Shown: one piece after another, positions 8,067 to 16,354 of the stretch
Layout of the letters: each line of letters opens with the position of its first letter
How positions within the stretch are numbered: the first letter of the stretch is position 1
From: JACQFZ01 sp045810625
GTDB lineage: Bacteria; Pseudomonadota; Gammaproteobacteria; Acidiferrobacterales; Sulfurifustaceae
Direction of reading: 5' to 3'
NCBI GenBank assembly: GCA_045810625.1
Contig: JBJMVQ010000067.1
Coordinates: 1 to 36,834, forward strand
Length of the DNA stretch: 36,834 nt
Position numbers and translations under genes: made by a program
The notes under the pieces: model-generated
What the model was told of the DNA's origin: nothing
Database searches by the model: none
Seen by the model: only the letters and a program-made list of their open reading frames with translations

Positions 8067-8384
8067 TCACACGGCGAACGGGGGCACGGGCACCAGGCGG
8101 ACAGGACCGAACAGCCGGAGCTGGCACCCCAGCCGGGCCGAGGGATCGTCGCTCAGCTCGGGCAGCAATATCTTTTCGTTGTCCGTAATGCCCGATACGT
8201 TCGCCGTCCCTTCGACCACCCGAACCAGACAAGTCCCGCAGGACCCGGCGCGACACCCGAACTGCAGCGGCGTAATGTGCGCGTCGCACAAATCGATGAG
8301 CCGCTGACCTGCATCGGCGAGGAGCGAGACCTCGCCGATCCGCACCTCGATCGCGCGCGCCGCCGGATCCTGCTGCACGCTCAA
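8067..8384 (-). CDS. 2Fe-2S ferredoxin (plant/adrenodoxin-like fold)
   Basis: Soluble electron carrier of about 105 aa. The cluster cysteines are C44, C49, C52 and C87 (CRAGSCGTC...LGCQL), the C-x4-C-x2-C-xn-C pattern of 2Fe-2S ferredoxins. There is no fused reductase domain. It starts at a TTG that overlaps the stop of the diiron oxygenase gene by 4 bp (TTGA); a GTG two codons later is an alternative. Translational coupling suggests it serves the diiron oxygenase and possibly the three Rieske oxygenases of the cluster. No ferredoxin reductase gene lies in the cluster, so one must be supplied in trans. It is the last gene of its operon. Confidence 0.9.
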   Translation of the reverse strand: MSVQQDPAARAIEVRIGEVSLLADAGQRLIDLCDAHITPLQFGCRAGSCGTCLVRVVEGTANVSGITDNEKILLPELSDDPSARLGCQLRLFGPVRLVPVPPFAV

Positions 8385-9448
8385 GACGCCAGTTGTGCCG
8401 CCGCCAACGGGCGGACGTAGTCCTGGTAACGCTCGAACGACTCACCGCTCGGCGTCAGCTTGAGTCCGAGGCGATCGACGAGGCGCGCGATTTGCGAGGC
8501 GAGCCAGCGGCGCGAGTTCTCGAATTCGGCGCTCGCCTGGATCTCAATCCCCGCTTTCCCCCAAGACGCCTTGAGGGCGGACGCCGTCGTCGGGAAATCG
8601 GCGAACGCGGGATGTTTCAGCGCGCGATCGAGCACCGCGACGCTCGCCTCGTGATGCCATACATTCGAGAGATCGGACGCAAACCGCTTGTCGATCATCG
8701 AGTACAGGGAGATGCGCAAAACGCTCGAGACTAGATTCCGCGATTCCGGCGTCGCGCGCTCCAGGAGACCCAGGCCGAGCTCGATAGAGGTCGTGAGGTG
8801 GCGCGCCTCGTCTTCCGCGTGGCCGGTAATGATTTCCATGGCCAGCGGATTCGAACGACCGCCGGGGATATTCGCCGCCATGAATCCTTCGAGCTGCTTC
8901 AGCGCGAGGTTGAGCAGGTAGCGCATCAACAGATACATGCCGCCGAAGCCGTTCGGGCAGAGCCGGTCTTTGTACCGCTCGAAGGTTTCGTACACCGGCT
9001 TCAGATGCTGGAAGTGCTTGACGCCGATCACGTCCCCGCGACCGACGAGCGCCTGGCAGACGTTGCGGAAGGTAATAATATGATCCATCTCCTCGTCGGT
9101 TTCGTGGAACAGAATCATGTACGGGTCCGAATAGATCGGGAACACCATTTCCGAAACCGCCATGTTGTAGCGCAGGGCGAGCGTCTCCGACGACGCGATC
9201 TCCGCATACGCGGAAGCGAAGTACGTGGCGGTCAGCACGCTCATCTGTTCCGGGGTGAGTTGCGACAGATGGTCGCACTCGGCGAACGGAAGCAGCATGA
9301 ACTTCGGATTGCAGTAGAGCGTGGCAGTGTCGATCCCCTGCCGCTTCATGGTGATACCGAGCGTCTTCAGCTCTATCGGTGTCTTGTGCGCGTTCTCGAA
9401 CAACCGCGCCTGGATATTGAGCAAACGTTCAACGTCGACCGAAGCCAT
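8381..9448 (-). CDS. AurF-like diiron oxygenase
   Basis: Predicted soluble non-haem diiron oxygenase of 355 aa. The helix-bundle ligands match the AurF/CmlI family: E120-xx-H123 (in HETDEEMDH), H210-xxx-E214-xx-H217 (in GHAEDEARH), a candidate E187 and an early glutamate at 83 or 88. The characterised family members are N-oxygenases that turn arylamines into nitro compounds. The substrate here is unknown and may be an ACP-bound acyl chain, judged from the neighbours. The ATG at 9448 has GGAGGA at a good distance, and the gene starts 2 bp after the acyl-CoA-oxidase-like gene. The upstream extension of the frame overlaps that gene and is rejected. The ferredoxin gene that follows is the likely electron donor. 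Confidence 0.85.
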   Translation of the reverse strand: MASVDVERLLNIQARLFENAHKTPIELKTLGITMKRQGIDTATLYCNPKFMLLPFAECDHLSQLTPEQMSVLTATYFASAYAEIASSETLALRYNMAVSEMVFPIYSDPYMILFHETDEEMDHIITFRNVCQALVGRGDVIGVKHFQHLKPVYETFERYKDRLCPNGFGGMYLLMRYLLNLALKQLEGFMAANIPGGRSNPLAMEIITGHAEDEARHLTTSIELGLGLLERATPESRNLVSSVLRISLYSMIDKRFASDLSNVWHHEASVAVLDRALKHPAFADFPTTASALKASWGKAGIEIQASAEFENSRRWLASQIARLVDRLGLKLTPSGESFERYQDYVRPLAAAQLAS

Positions 9449-9450
9449 GG

Positions 9451-11325
9451 CTATATTTCCTCCGATATTGTTTGACGTCCGATCGGGGCGCCCAAACACT
9501 CGTCCGGAATCGCGAACCCGTCGACGAGCGACAGTGCATAGGGACGAAGCTGATGACACAACCGAGCGATGCGCGCGTCCACGTACCGCACCTGCGCGCG
9601 ACTCATCACGCGCTCCTGCAGGTACCAGCTCGAATGACGCGCGAGACAGGACAAAGCGTACAGGTCGCGCAGCAGCGCCAGAACGGACTGCGCGCCGTGC
9701 GGACCGTTTTCGATTCGCTTCGCAAATTCCTCGAGCGCGATGCGTTCGGCGCGGGCCTGCGACAGCTCGACCAACGGCGTCTGATAGTCCGCACCCGGCT
9801 CGCGGCTGGCGGCCGAGCTCAACCACCAGGCCGCGCGCCAGAGCAAGGCGCGTTCGCGCAGTTGCAGCAGCCGTAAGAGACAGTCTGCATCGCGCAGGCG
9901 CGCCACGCGCATCGACAGCGACATCCGCGCCTGTTGCAGTCGGTGCGCGAACCAGCTCGACATCAAGGCGAGCCGGCTGCGGTTCGCGTCGCGCAAACGC
10001 CTGAGCTGCATTTTCGCGGCCAGCATATACAGCAGCGAATTGTCGCCTTCGACCGTCGTCATCGGATCCATGTCCGAATGAAGAATCCCAAGGCGATTGG
10101 GCGCGAGATAACCTTGACCCCCGCACGCTTCGCGACAGGCTTGCAGCGCCTCCATGGCGTTCCAGGTGCTATACGCCTTCAGCACGGCCGTGAGCTCCTC
10201 GAAACGTTGATCGGTCATCGCGCCGGCATCACCGGACAGCGTCGCCGCTCGTTTCAGGGCCGCATCGATGGCGTAGACCGCGGCCAGACGCGGCAAGAGC
10301 CGGCGTCGATGCAGCGGATAGTCGAGGAGCAGACGCTCTTCGCGGCCGAATTGACGGCGGCGCTCCGCGTACCGAATCGCGATCGTCAATGCCGCTTTCG
10401 ACGCGCTCAGCCCGCCCAACGCGATCGCGACGCGCCCGCCGCTCATGGTGCGCTGCATCTGATCGGTCGGATCCGGCACGTCGCTTCGATACTCTCCGTC
10501 CGGCGTCACGGTCCCGAAGCGATCGAGCAGGTTCGCGCGCGGAACGCGCACACGGTCGAACGCAATGCAGCCGTTGTCGATACCGAGCAGCCCTGCTTTC
10601 GGCCCCGTGTCCGCAATGTGCACGCCGTCGCGCAATCGGCCGTCGGGATGACGCAGCGGCACGAGGAAACCGAAAACACCGCGACGCACGTTATCGACCT
10701 CGAGTTGCGCGAACACGACGGCCATTTCCGCGTGCATGGCGGCGTTACCGATGAATTGCTTGCGCGCGGATGGCACCGGCGTATGAATCACAAACTCGCC
10801 GGTCTCCCGGTCGTACCGCGCAACGGTCTGCAAACGGCGCGTGTCGGAGCCGTGTCCGATCTCGGTCATCGCGTAGCAGCCGACGAGCTTCATCGAACCG
10901 ACGCGCGAAAGATATTCGTCGTGGTGACGTTGCGTGCCGAGGTACAGAATGGCGCCGCCGAACAGTCCGAACTGGAGCCCGAACTTGATCATCAGATTAG
11001 GATCGGACAAGCCGAGCGTTTCGAAGACAGCGAGAAACTTCGGAACATCGGGCCGGCCGTCGGCGCCCGAAAAAAGGACCGCGCCCCATCCCTGGCGCGC
11101 GACCTCCCGACAACGCTGAAAGATCAGCTCGCGATATTGCGTGCGATCGATATCGTATCGATAGGCGAAATCCGGCCGGCTCAACAGCGCCCGCACCTGC
11201 GCCTTGAGCGCGGCGTGCTCGCCGTCGAGAAACGCCGTGAGCTCGACGACATCGAACGACCGCGGGCGGACGCGAGCAGACGCGTCGATCTGCCCGAACG
11301 CCGAGTCAAGCAGGACAGACGACAT
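9451..11325 (-). CDS. Acyl-CoA oxidase-type flavoenzyme (acyl-CoA/acyl-ACP dehydrogenase superfamily)
   Basis: FAD enzyme of 624 aa, longer than ordinary acyl-CoA dehydrogenases (about 380-400 aa) and near the size of acyl-CoA oxidases. The middle beta-domain carries TEIGHGSDTRRLQT (residues 154-167) and FDRVRVPRANLLDRFG. The C-terminal half holds ACGGQGYL (400-407) and the probable catalytic base E426 in TTVEGDNSLLYML, as in ACOX enzymes. It would introduce an alpha,beta-double bond into an acyl thioester and, if an oxidase, release H2O2. With a FAAL and ACP nearby, an ACP-bound substrate is plausible but unproved. Start ATG 11325 follows GGAGA; it overlaps the thioesterase gene by 20 bp. 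Confidence 0.85.
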   Translation of the reverse strand: MSSVLLDSAFGQIDASARVRPRSFDVVELTAFLDGEHAALKAQVRALLSRPDFAYRYDIDRTQYRELIFQRCREVARQGWGAVLFSGADGRPDVPKFLAVFETLGLSDPNLMIKFGLQFGLFGGAILYLGTQRHHDEYLSRVGSMKLVGCYAMTEIGHGSDTRRLQTVARYDRETGEFVIHTPVPSARKQFIGNAAMHAEMAVVFAQLEVDNVRRGVFGFLVPLRHPDGRLRDGVHIADTGPKAGLLGIDNGCIAFDRVRVPRANLLDRFGTVTPDGEYRSDVPDPTDQMQRTMSGGRVAIALGGLSASKAALTIAIRYAERRRQFGREERLLLDYPLHRRRLLPRLAAVYAIDAALKRAATLSGDAGAMTDQRFEELTAVLKAYSTWNAMEALQACREACGGQGYLAPNRLGILHSDMDPMTTVEGDNSLLYMLAAKMQLRRLRDANRSRLALMSSWFAHRLQQARMSLSMRVARLRDADCLLRLLQLRERALLWRAAWWLSSAASREPGADYQTPLVELSQARAERIALEEFAKRIENGPHGAQSVLALLRDLYALSCLARHSSWYLQERVMSRAQVRYVDARIARLCHQLRPYALSLVDGFAIPDECLGAPIGRQTISEEI

Positions 11326-11836
11326 GCTCTTCTCCGATCTGTGTGAGCGAACGAACGACGTCGCGCGCATCCGGCCAAGACGGCCGCTTCTCGAGATAAC
11401 TCCAGAGGTCCATGAGCCGAGCGCGCGTAACCTCCGGGAGCCGCGTGATCAAACGGCCCTCGCGCTGCATGAATACCTGACGCGTGCGTCCACGAAACAC
11501 CTCCTGCCCCGTCTCCACCTTCACTGCCCGGTACAGCAGCACCAGAAACGGAACCGGAACGTTCGGCTTGAGCACCGTGGCCTGCACGTTCAGCTCGTCG
11601 TCCTCAAACGACGGACTCTTGTACACGCAGCTGGCCTCGAGCATCGGCAGTATGAGCTCGGACTCGATCAGATCCGCGCTGCGCAATCTGAAACAGCGCG
11701 CGAGATCGACGCGCGCGCACTCGAAGTACGCCAGCATGTGCCCGTGCCACAGGTACCCGTAGCGGTCGACCTCGCCGAAACGCACCCGCACCGGCGTCTC
11801 GTGATATCCGAGCAGCTGGTAGGTGACGGCACTCAT
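11306..11836 (-). CDS. 4HBT-type hotdog thioesterase
   Basis: Single hotdog domain protein, 176 aa. The N-terminal motif VRFGEVDRYGYLWHGHMLAY (residues about 17-36) corresponds to the YbgC/4-hydroxybenzoyl-CoA thioesterase signature, with a candidate catalytic aspartate in EVD and the H-G turn. The C-terminal 30 residues have no obvious domain. The likely role is hydrolysis of an acyl-CoA or acyl-ACP thioester, releasing the product or proof-reading the carrier. Its start overlaps the end of the binding-protein gene by 4 bp (ATGA), and its end overlaps the flavoenzyme gene, so it sits inside one translationally coupled operon. Confidence 0.85.
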   Translation of the reverse strand: MSAVTYQLLGYHETPVRVRFGEVDRYGYLWHGHMLAYFECARVDLARCFRLRSADLIESELILPMLEASCVYKSPSFEDDELNVQATVLKPNVPVPFLVLLYRAVKVETGQEVFRGRTRQVFMQREGRLITRLPEVTRARLMDLWSYLEKRPSWPDARDVVRSLTQIGEEHVVCPA

Positions 11837-12843
11837 TCGATCACCTCGTGAAACTTGGCGCGCGTCGGCGCCGAAACGGCCAAACCCAGCGCCCGCGCGC
11901 GCTTCAGGTTGAGCACCCGCCGCGCACCCGGATCTTCCTGCACCGGAATGCTGTTAATCGGCTTGCCGTCTCGCAAAATATCGAGCGCGAGGCTACCCAC
12001 GAGGCGACCGATCGCCTCGAAATCGCTGGAAAAATCCGCGACGCCGAAACGCTCGATAATCGATGGATTGTTGACCCAGACGAGCGGCACTTCGTGGGCT
12101 TCGCTGAACTTGAGCAGCAGATCGGTCGCACCTTCGTTCAGAACGGTGTCGTTGAAACCGACGATCACGGCGTTGCGCAAATCCGCCTCGCGCAAACCTT
12201 GATCCAGCTCGTCGAGCGCCCCGTACGGGCCCTCGAAATAGCGCACGCCCGCGCGTTCGGCCAGGAACGTAACGCTGCGGTAGCCGATGTACGGCGAATG
12301 GCCTTCGATCCAGAAGCCCGCCTGCTTTCGTTTGAACGCCTGGTAGATCACTTTGACGTTCGGGAAGGCAAACTCGGAATCGAGGTTGAGCGCGAAGTAG
12401 ACGCGCTCCAGACTTGGCATCACCTCTTTGAGCAGCGCGAAGTTGTCCGCGTACGACCAGATGAGCGGCAAGTTGAGCCGGATGCCGGCGACGTTGGCCT
12501 GGTTCAGTAGCTCGAGGCCGTTGTTCTCCGGATGCGCGCCGAAATAGAGCATCGGGATCCGATCGTTCGCTTCTGCCAAGCGAATGGCCGAATCGGTTCC
12601 GGGGCAAATTGCGAGCTGAACGCCCTCGTCATGCCACGCCGACACCACGCGGGCGAGCTCTTCCTGCGTTTTCGGCGTGCGTTGAAATCGCATGTCGAAC
12701 TCGCGCAGTCCCGAGCGCGCGCGCACGAGCGACGTTACGAATCCATTCACCCAGCGATTGCGCCGGCCCATGTGGGCATAAGCGACGTCGCTGTCGTCGT
12801 AGATGTACGAGCTCAACACTCGCACGCGATATTTTGCGGTCAT
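11833..12843 (-). CDS. PF04392-type substrate-binding-like protein without signal peptide
   Basis: Protein of 336 aa that resembles periplasmic binding proteins of the ABC_sub_bind (PF04392) family. The fold pattern shows two Rossmann-like lobes, and the ending NLKRARALGLAVSA...EVIE matches the typical family C-terminus. The unusual point is the N-terminus, MTAKYRVRVLSSYIYDDSD, which has no signal peptide, lipobox or transmembrane segment, and there are no ABC permease or ATPase genes beside it. It is fused by 4-bp overlaps to both acp and the thioesterase gene, so it is an integral part of the pathway. A cytoplasmic ligand-binding, sensing or substrate-delivery role is inference. The remote family call is moderately sure. 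Confidence 0.65.
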   Translation of the reverse strand: MTAKYRVRVLSSYIYDDSDVAYAHMGRRNRWVNGFVTSLVRARSGLREFDMRFQRTPKTQEELARVVSAWHDEGVQLAICPGTDSAIRLAEANDRIPMLYFGAHPENNGLELLNQANVAGIRLNLPLIWSYADNFALLKEVMPSLERVYFALNLDSEFAFPNVKVIYQAFKRKQAGFWIEGHSPYIGYRSVTFLAERAGVRYFEGPYGALDELDQGLREADLRNAVIVGFNDTVLNEGATDLLLKFSEAHEVPLVWVNNPSIIERFGVADFSSDFEAIGRLVGSLALDILRDGKPINSIPVQEDPGARRVLNLKRARALGLAVSAPTRAKFHEVIE

Positions 12844-13115
12844 GCGCGGGCCGTCTTTGAAATAAAATCAATGAGTGATTCGAGCGAATACGCCGCCGTC
12901 CCGCCGCGCGCCCGCTCCTGTTCAAGCCATTGATCAAAATGCACGCCCTTGCCGAAATTGTCTTCGAGCAGCACACCGAGCTCGATCAGCCGTAGCGAGT
13001 CGAGCTTGAGATCCGCGAGCGTCGTGGCGTCCGTCAGGCGGGCGTCCGCCAGGTTCGGCTCAACCGCACGAAGGGTGTCGACGATTTTTTCTCGTATCAT
13101 GCTTAGATCAGACAT
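12840..13115 (-). CDS. Dedicated acyl carrier protein
   Basis: Acyl carrier protein of 91 aa. The phosphopantetheine attachment serine is S40 in LADLKLDSLRLIELG, i.e. the DSL motif at the start of helix II. The C-terminal part is longer and less acidic than housekeeping AcpP, with an insertion around KGVHFDQWLEQERARGG before helix IV. That is typical of specialised carriers paired with a FAAL. It lies 13 bp after the FAAL gene and overlaps the binding-protein gene by 4 bp. It probably carries the fatty acid activated by the FAAL while the oxidases act. A phosphopantetheinyl transferase is not encoded here. Confidence 0.92.
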   Translation of the reverse strand: MSDLSMIREKIVDTLRAVEPNLADARLTDATTLADLKLDSLRLIELGVLLEDNFGKGVHFDQWLEQERARGGTAAYSLESLIDFISKTARA

Positions 13116-13128
13116 TTTTTAGGTCTCG

Positions 13129-14871
13129 TTACGCCAATTGAATGTTGTCGGTTGTGGCGGCGGTGCGGCGCTCGCGCGGCTGCCGGCGCAATGTTCCCGC
13201 TTCATACCAGCGGCACGCCTCGGCGCGACGCGGTTTTCCGCTGGATGTCTTCGGCAGCTGCCCGGGCGCGAGCAAGACGATGTCGTCCAGGCTCACGCCC
13301 ACTTCGGTGTTGATGGCGCGGTGCAGCAGCGCCGTGTCGATCCGTTCCGGCACCGGCGCCTCGACCGCGAGGACGAGCTTTGCGCCGCCGCCGCTCGCGC
13401 CCCACGCGTCGCGCGTCTGGAACGCCATGGCGGCGCGCACGCCTGCAACTGCCAACGCCGCACGCTCGATATCATCGGGGAAGTAGTTGCGCCCGTTGAC
13501 GATGATCATCTCCTTGATGCGCCCGCACACGTAGAGCTCACCGTCGCGCAAGAAGCCGAGGTCGCCCGTGCGCAGGTAATCGCCCGCAAAGGCCGCTTTC
13601 GACGCGGCGGCGTCGTTCCAATAGCCGGTCATGACGTTCGGTCCGCGGATTCGGATCTCGCCCACCCGACCGTCGGTAAGCGGGCGCTCGCTCCGTTCAT
13701 CGGCGAGCGCGAAGATGGCGACATCATTGACGGACAGCGCCGGTCCGCAGTTGACGATGCGAACGCTGTCGCTCGTGTCGCAGTCGACGGCCGTCCGTTC
13801 CGCGCGAAGCTTGAGCGCGTCGACCGTGCGGCAGCGCAACCCGCTGCCAAGCTGCGGAATGGTGACGGCGAGCGTGCCTTCGGCGAGCCCGTACATCGGC
13901 AAGAATGCCTCGCGGCGGAATCCGGCGGGCGCGAGGCGTTCCGCAAAGCGCTCGAGATCGGCTGCGCGTATCGGCTCGGCGCCGCACCCGGCGATGCGCC
14001 ACGAGGAGAGATCGAGCTTTGCTATTTCGTCGTCCTTCATACGCCGGGTCACGAGCGCGAACGCGAAATTCGGGGCGACCGAAATCGTGCCGCGATGGCG
14101 CGAAATGGTTCGGAGCCAGCTCCCGGGGCGGCGCAGAAACATTTGCGTCGGCATGAACCGCGTCGAGACCGTCGCGTAAAGCGCCGTTAGCAGGAAGCCG
14201 ATCAACCCCATGTCATGAAACAGCGGAAGCCACGACACCGGAACGTCGTCCGGCGTGAGCGCAAACGCGGCATGAATGGCGCTCGTGTTCGCGCCGATAT
14301 TCCCGTGGGTGACGGCCACACCTTTCGGCTGGGAGGTCGAGCCGCTGGTGAATTGCAGAAACGCGACGTCGTCGGGGCCGATTCGCGCGGCGCGAAGCGG
14401 CGCCGTTTCGCGATCGAGCTGTTCCGGCGTCGTCAGAACGAGCGGCTCCGAATGCGTCGCTTGAACCGCGCGGAGCGCGGGTTCGACCTCGGTCGTCGCG
14501 ATGACGGCGCAGGCACGCGATTTCGCCACGATCGAACCGACGGTCGACGCGTAGCGATCGAGCTGAACGACGCCCGTGGGCGGGTAGATCGGTACCGGAA
14601 TGATGCCGGCGAGAATGGCGCCAAGGAACGAGGTGATGAACTCGCGCGTATCCGGAAGGATGATCGCGAGACGGTCGCCTTTGCGAATCCCCGCGGCCTG
14701 AAGCGCGCCCGCTCTGCGCGCGATGAGGGAAGCCAAATCAGGAAACGGAACGTACGACTCCTCGATCGTTCCGTCCGGCCCTTCGCCCAGGAAGTAAAAA
14801 CCGCGAGACGGTGCGCGGTCGAGATCCTGAATAGCTTGAACCACTGAACGGTTCGACATTCCCTGTGACAC
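13129..14871 (-). CDS. Fatty acyl-AMP ligase (FAAL), acyl-ACP loading enzyme
   Basis: ANL-superfamily enzyme that activates a free fatty acid as acyl-AMP and loads it on the adjacent ACP. The P-loop is LQFTSGSTSQPKGV. The FAAL signatures SWLPLFHDMGLIG and IKEMIIVNGRNYFPDDIE are clear, and the catalytic lysine lies in KTSSGKPRR near the C-terminus. I prefer the GTG at 14871 (580 aa): it has a GGAGG (14880-14884) 8 nt upstream, and this places a perfect 9-3-9 inverted repeat (14889-14909) in the leader. The ATG at 14916 (595 aa) has no Shine-Dalgarno sequence and is the alternative. First gene of the seven-gene downstream unit. Confidence 0.93.
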   Translation of the reverse strand: MSQGMSNRSVVQAIQDLDRAPSRGFYFLGEGPDGTIEESYVPFPDLASLIARRAGALQAAGIRKGDRLAIILPDTREFITSFLGAILAGIIPVPIYPPTGVVQLDRYASTVGSIVAKSRACAVIATTEVEPALRAVQATHSEPLVLTTPEQLDRETAPLRAARIGPDDVAFLQFTSGSTSQPKGVAVTHGNIGANTSAIHAAFALTPDDVPVSWLPLFHDMGLIGFLLTALYATVSTRFMPTQMFLRRPGSWLRTISRHRGTISVAPNFAFALVTRRMKDDEIAKLDLSSWRIAGCGAEPIRAADLERFAERLAPAGFRREAFLPMYGLAEGTLAVTIPQLGSGLRCRTVDALKLRAERTAVDCDTSDSVRIVNCGPALSVNDVAIFALADERSERPLTDGRVGEIRIRGPNVMTGYWNDAAASKAAFAGDYLRTGDLGFLRDGELYVCGRIKEMIIVNGRNYFPDDIERAALAVAGVRAAMAFQTRDAWGASGGGAKLVLAVEAPVPERIDTALLHRAINTEVGVSLDDIVLLAPGQLPKTSSGKPRRAEACRWYEAGTLRRQPRERRTAATTDNIQLA

Positions 14872-14888
14872 TTTCCATTCCTCCATGA

Positions 14889-14909
14889 TCGTCAACGTTT
14901 CGTTGACGA
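14889..14909. promoter_or_regulatory. Perfect 9-3-9 inverted repeat before the FAAL start
   Basis: tcgtcaacg (14889-14897) and cgttgacga (14901-14909) are perfect inverted copies around a 3-nt centre. It ends 4 bp upstream of the GGAGG that serves the preferred GTG start at 14871. It can be a protein-binding operator or an mRNA hairpin controlling ribosome access to the FAAL operon. Confidence 0.6.
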
Positions 14910-14940
14910 GATCCATCCATGAAAAATTAGGATCGCGGCT

Positions 14941-14983
14941 TTTCTACATTACTTTTTCGAATGTGTAAATCGTCCGATCGGAC
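14941..14983 (-). promoter_or_regulatory. Candidate promoter with 12-bp palindromic operator for the FAAL operon
   Basis: On the minus strand TTTACA (14964-14969) and TAGAAA (14941-14946) are spaced by 17 bp. Directly upstream of the -35 box is a perfect 12-bp palindrome, gtccgatcggac (14972-14983), centred near -43 from the predicted start point. That is the position used by class II activators. No regulator gene was found in the cluster. Confidence 0.45.
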
Positions 14984-15316
14984 AAAGTTGAAAAAAATTC
15001 GTACGCGCGGCGCGAATAGTCGGTCGCTTTATACACGTCATCGGATCGACACATCATTGTCGTCTGCAATCAAAAATATTGTCGCGCGTTATACACGTGC
15101 GCCGTTGCAACTCAAAGCGCGCATTTCATACGACGTCAACCGCGGCACGTTGCGCGAGGTTGACTGTCAGCCGCGTCGCGTAACGTGCGATGTTGCACGA
15201 TCCCGATACTTCGCATGCGCTCTTAGCGCGCACGGCGCCCGTTCTGTCTTGTGGCATGTCGCGACCCTAATGCACCGCTGAGGCGCAACTCGCGCGTTGT
15301 TCGTCGCTACTCGACA
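14984..15316. other. Non-coding spacer between the alpha/beta hydrolase gene and the FAAL promoter
   Basis: No credible gene. The part nearest the promoter is more AT-rich than the surrounding genes and contains two copies of tatacacgt (near 15030 and 15090). No clear intrinsic terminator for the upstream operon was recognised. The spacer supports the view that the cluster is transcribed as two units. Confidence 0.5.
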
Positions 15317-16141
15317 TCAATGAATACTCTCTTTCTTCAGAAAGTCCGCCACGGCCTGCGCCAGCTCCGGCGCCGCAAGAATTTTTTGATGGCTATACGT
15401 ACTGGTTTTGATCAAGCGAGCGCCAGGACAAAGCGCTTTTATCTTGTCGCCCTCGCTGTGAGGGACGAACCTGTCCGTCTCGTCGTAGAACAGCAACATC
15501 TCCGGGCCGACGTTCGCGTAGGAACATCCGGTTTCGAGCCGTTCCCAGGTCGTGTCGAACTGTGCGGCGATGTAAGCCTTGTATCGATCGACCACGCCTT
15601 TCTTCGGATTCAATCTCTTGCGAATAACGTTGATCGGCGGAAACGGGTGTGACGGAGCGCAAATACAAACGTAACGCTGCGCGCTGATCCCCTTCAGGGC
15701 GCGCGCGGCCATCATGCTCAACGCACCCGCCGAATGCCCAACGCACGCGTAGATATCTTCGCGGAGCGTCCGAGCGAGCGCGGCAATATCTCTCAAGAAG
15801 TACGCCCAGCGCGTATGGCGCTTCGGCGAGTCACCATGACCGGTGACGTCGATCGCAACCGACCGGAACCCCAGATTGGCGACGTGAGCAGCGAGCGGAG
15901 CCATTTGCGCAGCGCGCCCGCCCCAGCCATGGACAAAGAGCACGAGCGGCCCCTCGCCCCAGGTCCAGGCTACATTCTGCTGATCCTCGCCGTAATGCAG
16001 CTTGCGTGCCTGCACCATCGCCTGCCGCTCCAGACTCGAAACCGGCGTTCGCTGCGTCAGCGCGGCCAACGTGCGGGTGATCGCGGTTCCGGTCGACTCC
16101 GGCACTACTTTGATGACGTATTTCGCTATCGTTATGAGCAT
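15317..16141 (-). CDS. Alpha/beta-hydrolase
   Basis: Alpha/beta-hydrolase fold protein of 274 aa. The oxyanion segment is FVHGWGGRAAQM (residues 69-80), the nucleophile elbow is GHSAG with S137, and the acid and base are probably D223 (YDETDRFVP) and H251 (TYSHQKIL). The N-terminus is weakly hydrophobic but not a clear signal peptide. The likely role is thioester, ester or lactone hydrolysis in product release; the substrate is unknown. AGGGG lies 4 to 6 nt before the ATG. It is the last gene of the upstream unit, 213 bp after the DUF4442 gene, followed by the 400-bp spacer that holds the FAAL promoter. Confidence 0.85.
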   Translation of the reverse strand: MLITIAKYVIKVVPESTGTAITRTLAALTQRTPVSSLERQAMVQARKLHYGEDQQNVAWTWGEGPLVLFVHGWGGRAAQMAPLAAHVANLGFRSVAIDVTGHGDSPKRHTRWAYFLRDIAALARTLREDIYACVGHSAGALSMMAARALKGISAQRYVCICAPSHPFPPINVIRKRLNPKKGVVDRYKAYIAAQFDTTWERLETGCSYANVGPEMLLFYDETDRFVPHSEGDKIKALCPGARLIKTSTYSHQKILAAPELAQAVADFLKKESIH

Positions 16142-16354
16142 TCAATCCCCTGCCGATCTTGTACGAAACTTCCCGCGCTCGTCGCCGAAGCCACCGATCT
16201 TCGGCGCGCAGAATTTACGAGCCATTATCGACGCGACGGGCTGGCGAACTTCGCTCCGAAAAAAAGAACACGTTCGCCTTTTTCAAAGACGAAAGACGAC
16301 CGAATATAAACGTGGACTGCTTATCGCGCCCGGAACAGACCCGCCGGTGCGCCG

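Noticed and set aside
8381..9448. Ribonucleotide reductase small subunit or bacterioferritin
   Set aside because: The spacing of ligands, the HxxxExxH motif and the length fit AurF-like oxygenases better, and the neighbours give no support for either alternative.
9934..11346. 470-codon open frame on the plus strand opposite the acyl-CoA-oxidase-like gene
   Set aside because: Its product is rich in Arg, His and Gln with no recognisable domain, and it mirrors the codon pattern of the real minus-strand gene; a common artefact in high-GC DNA.
11833..12843. LacI-type transcriptional regulator controlling the cluster
   Set aside because: The protein has a binding-protein-like core but no N-terminal helix-turn-helix.
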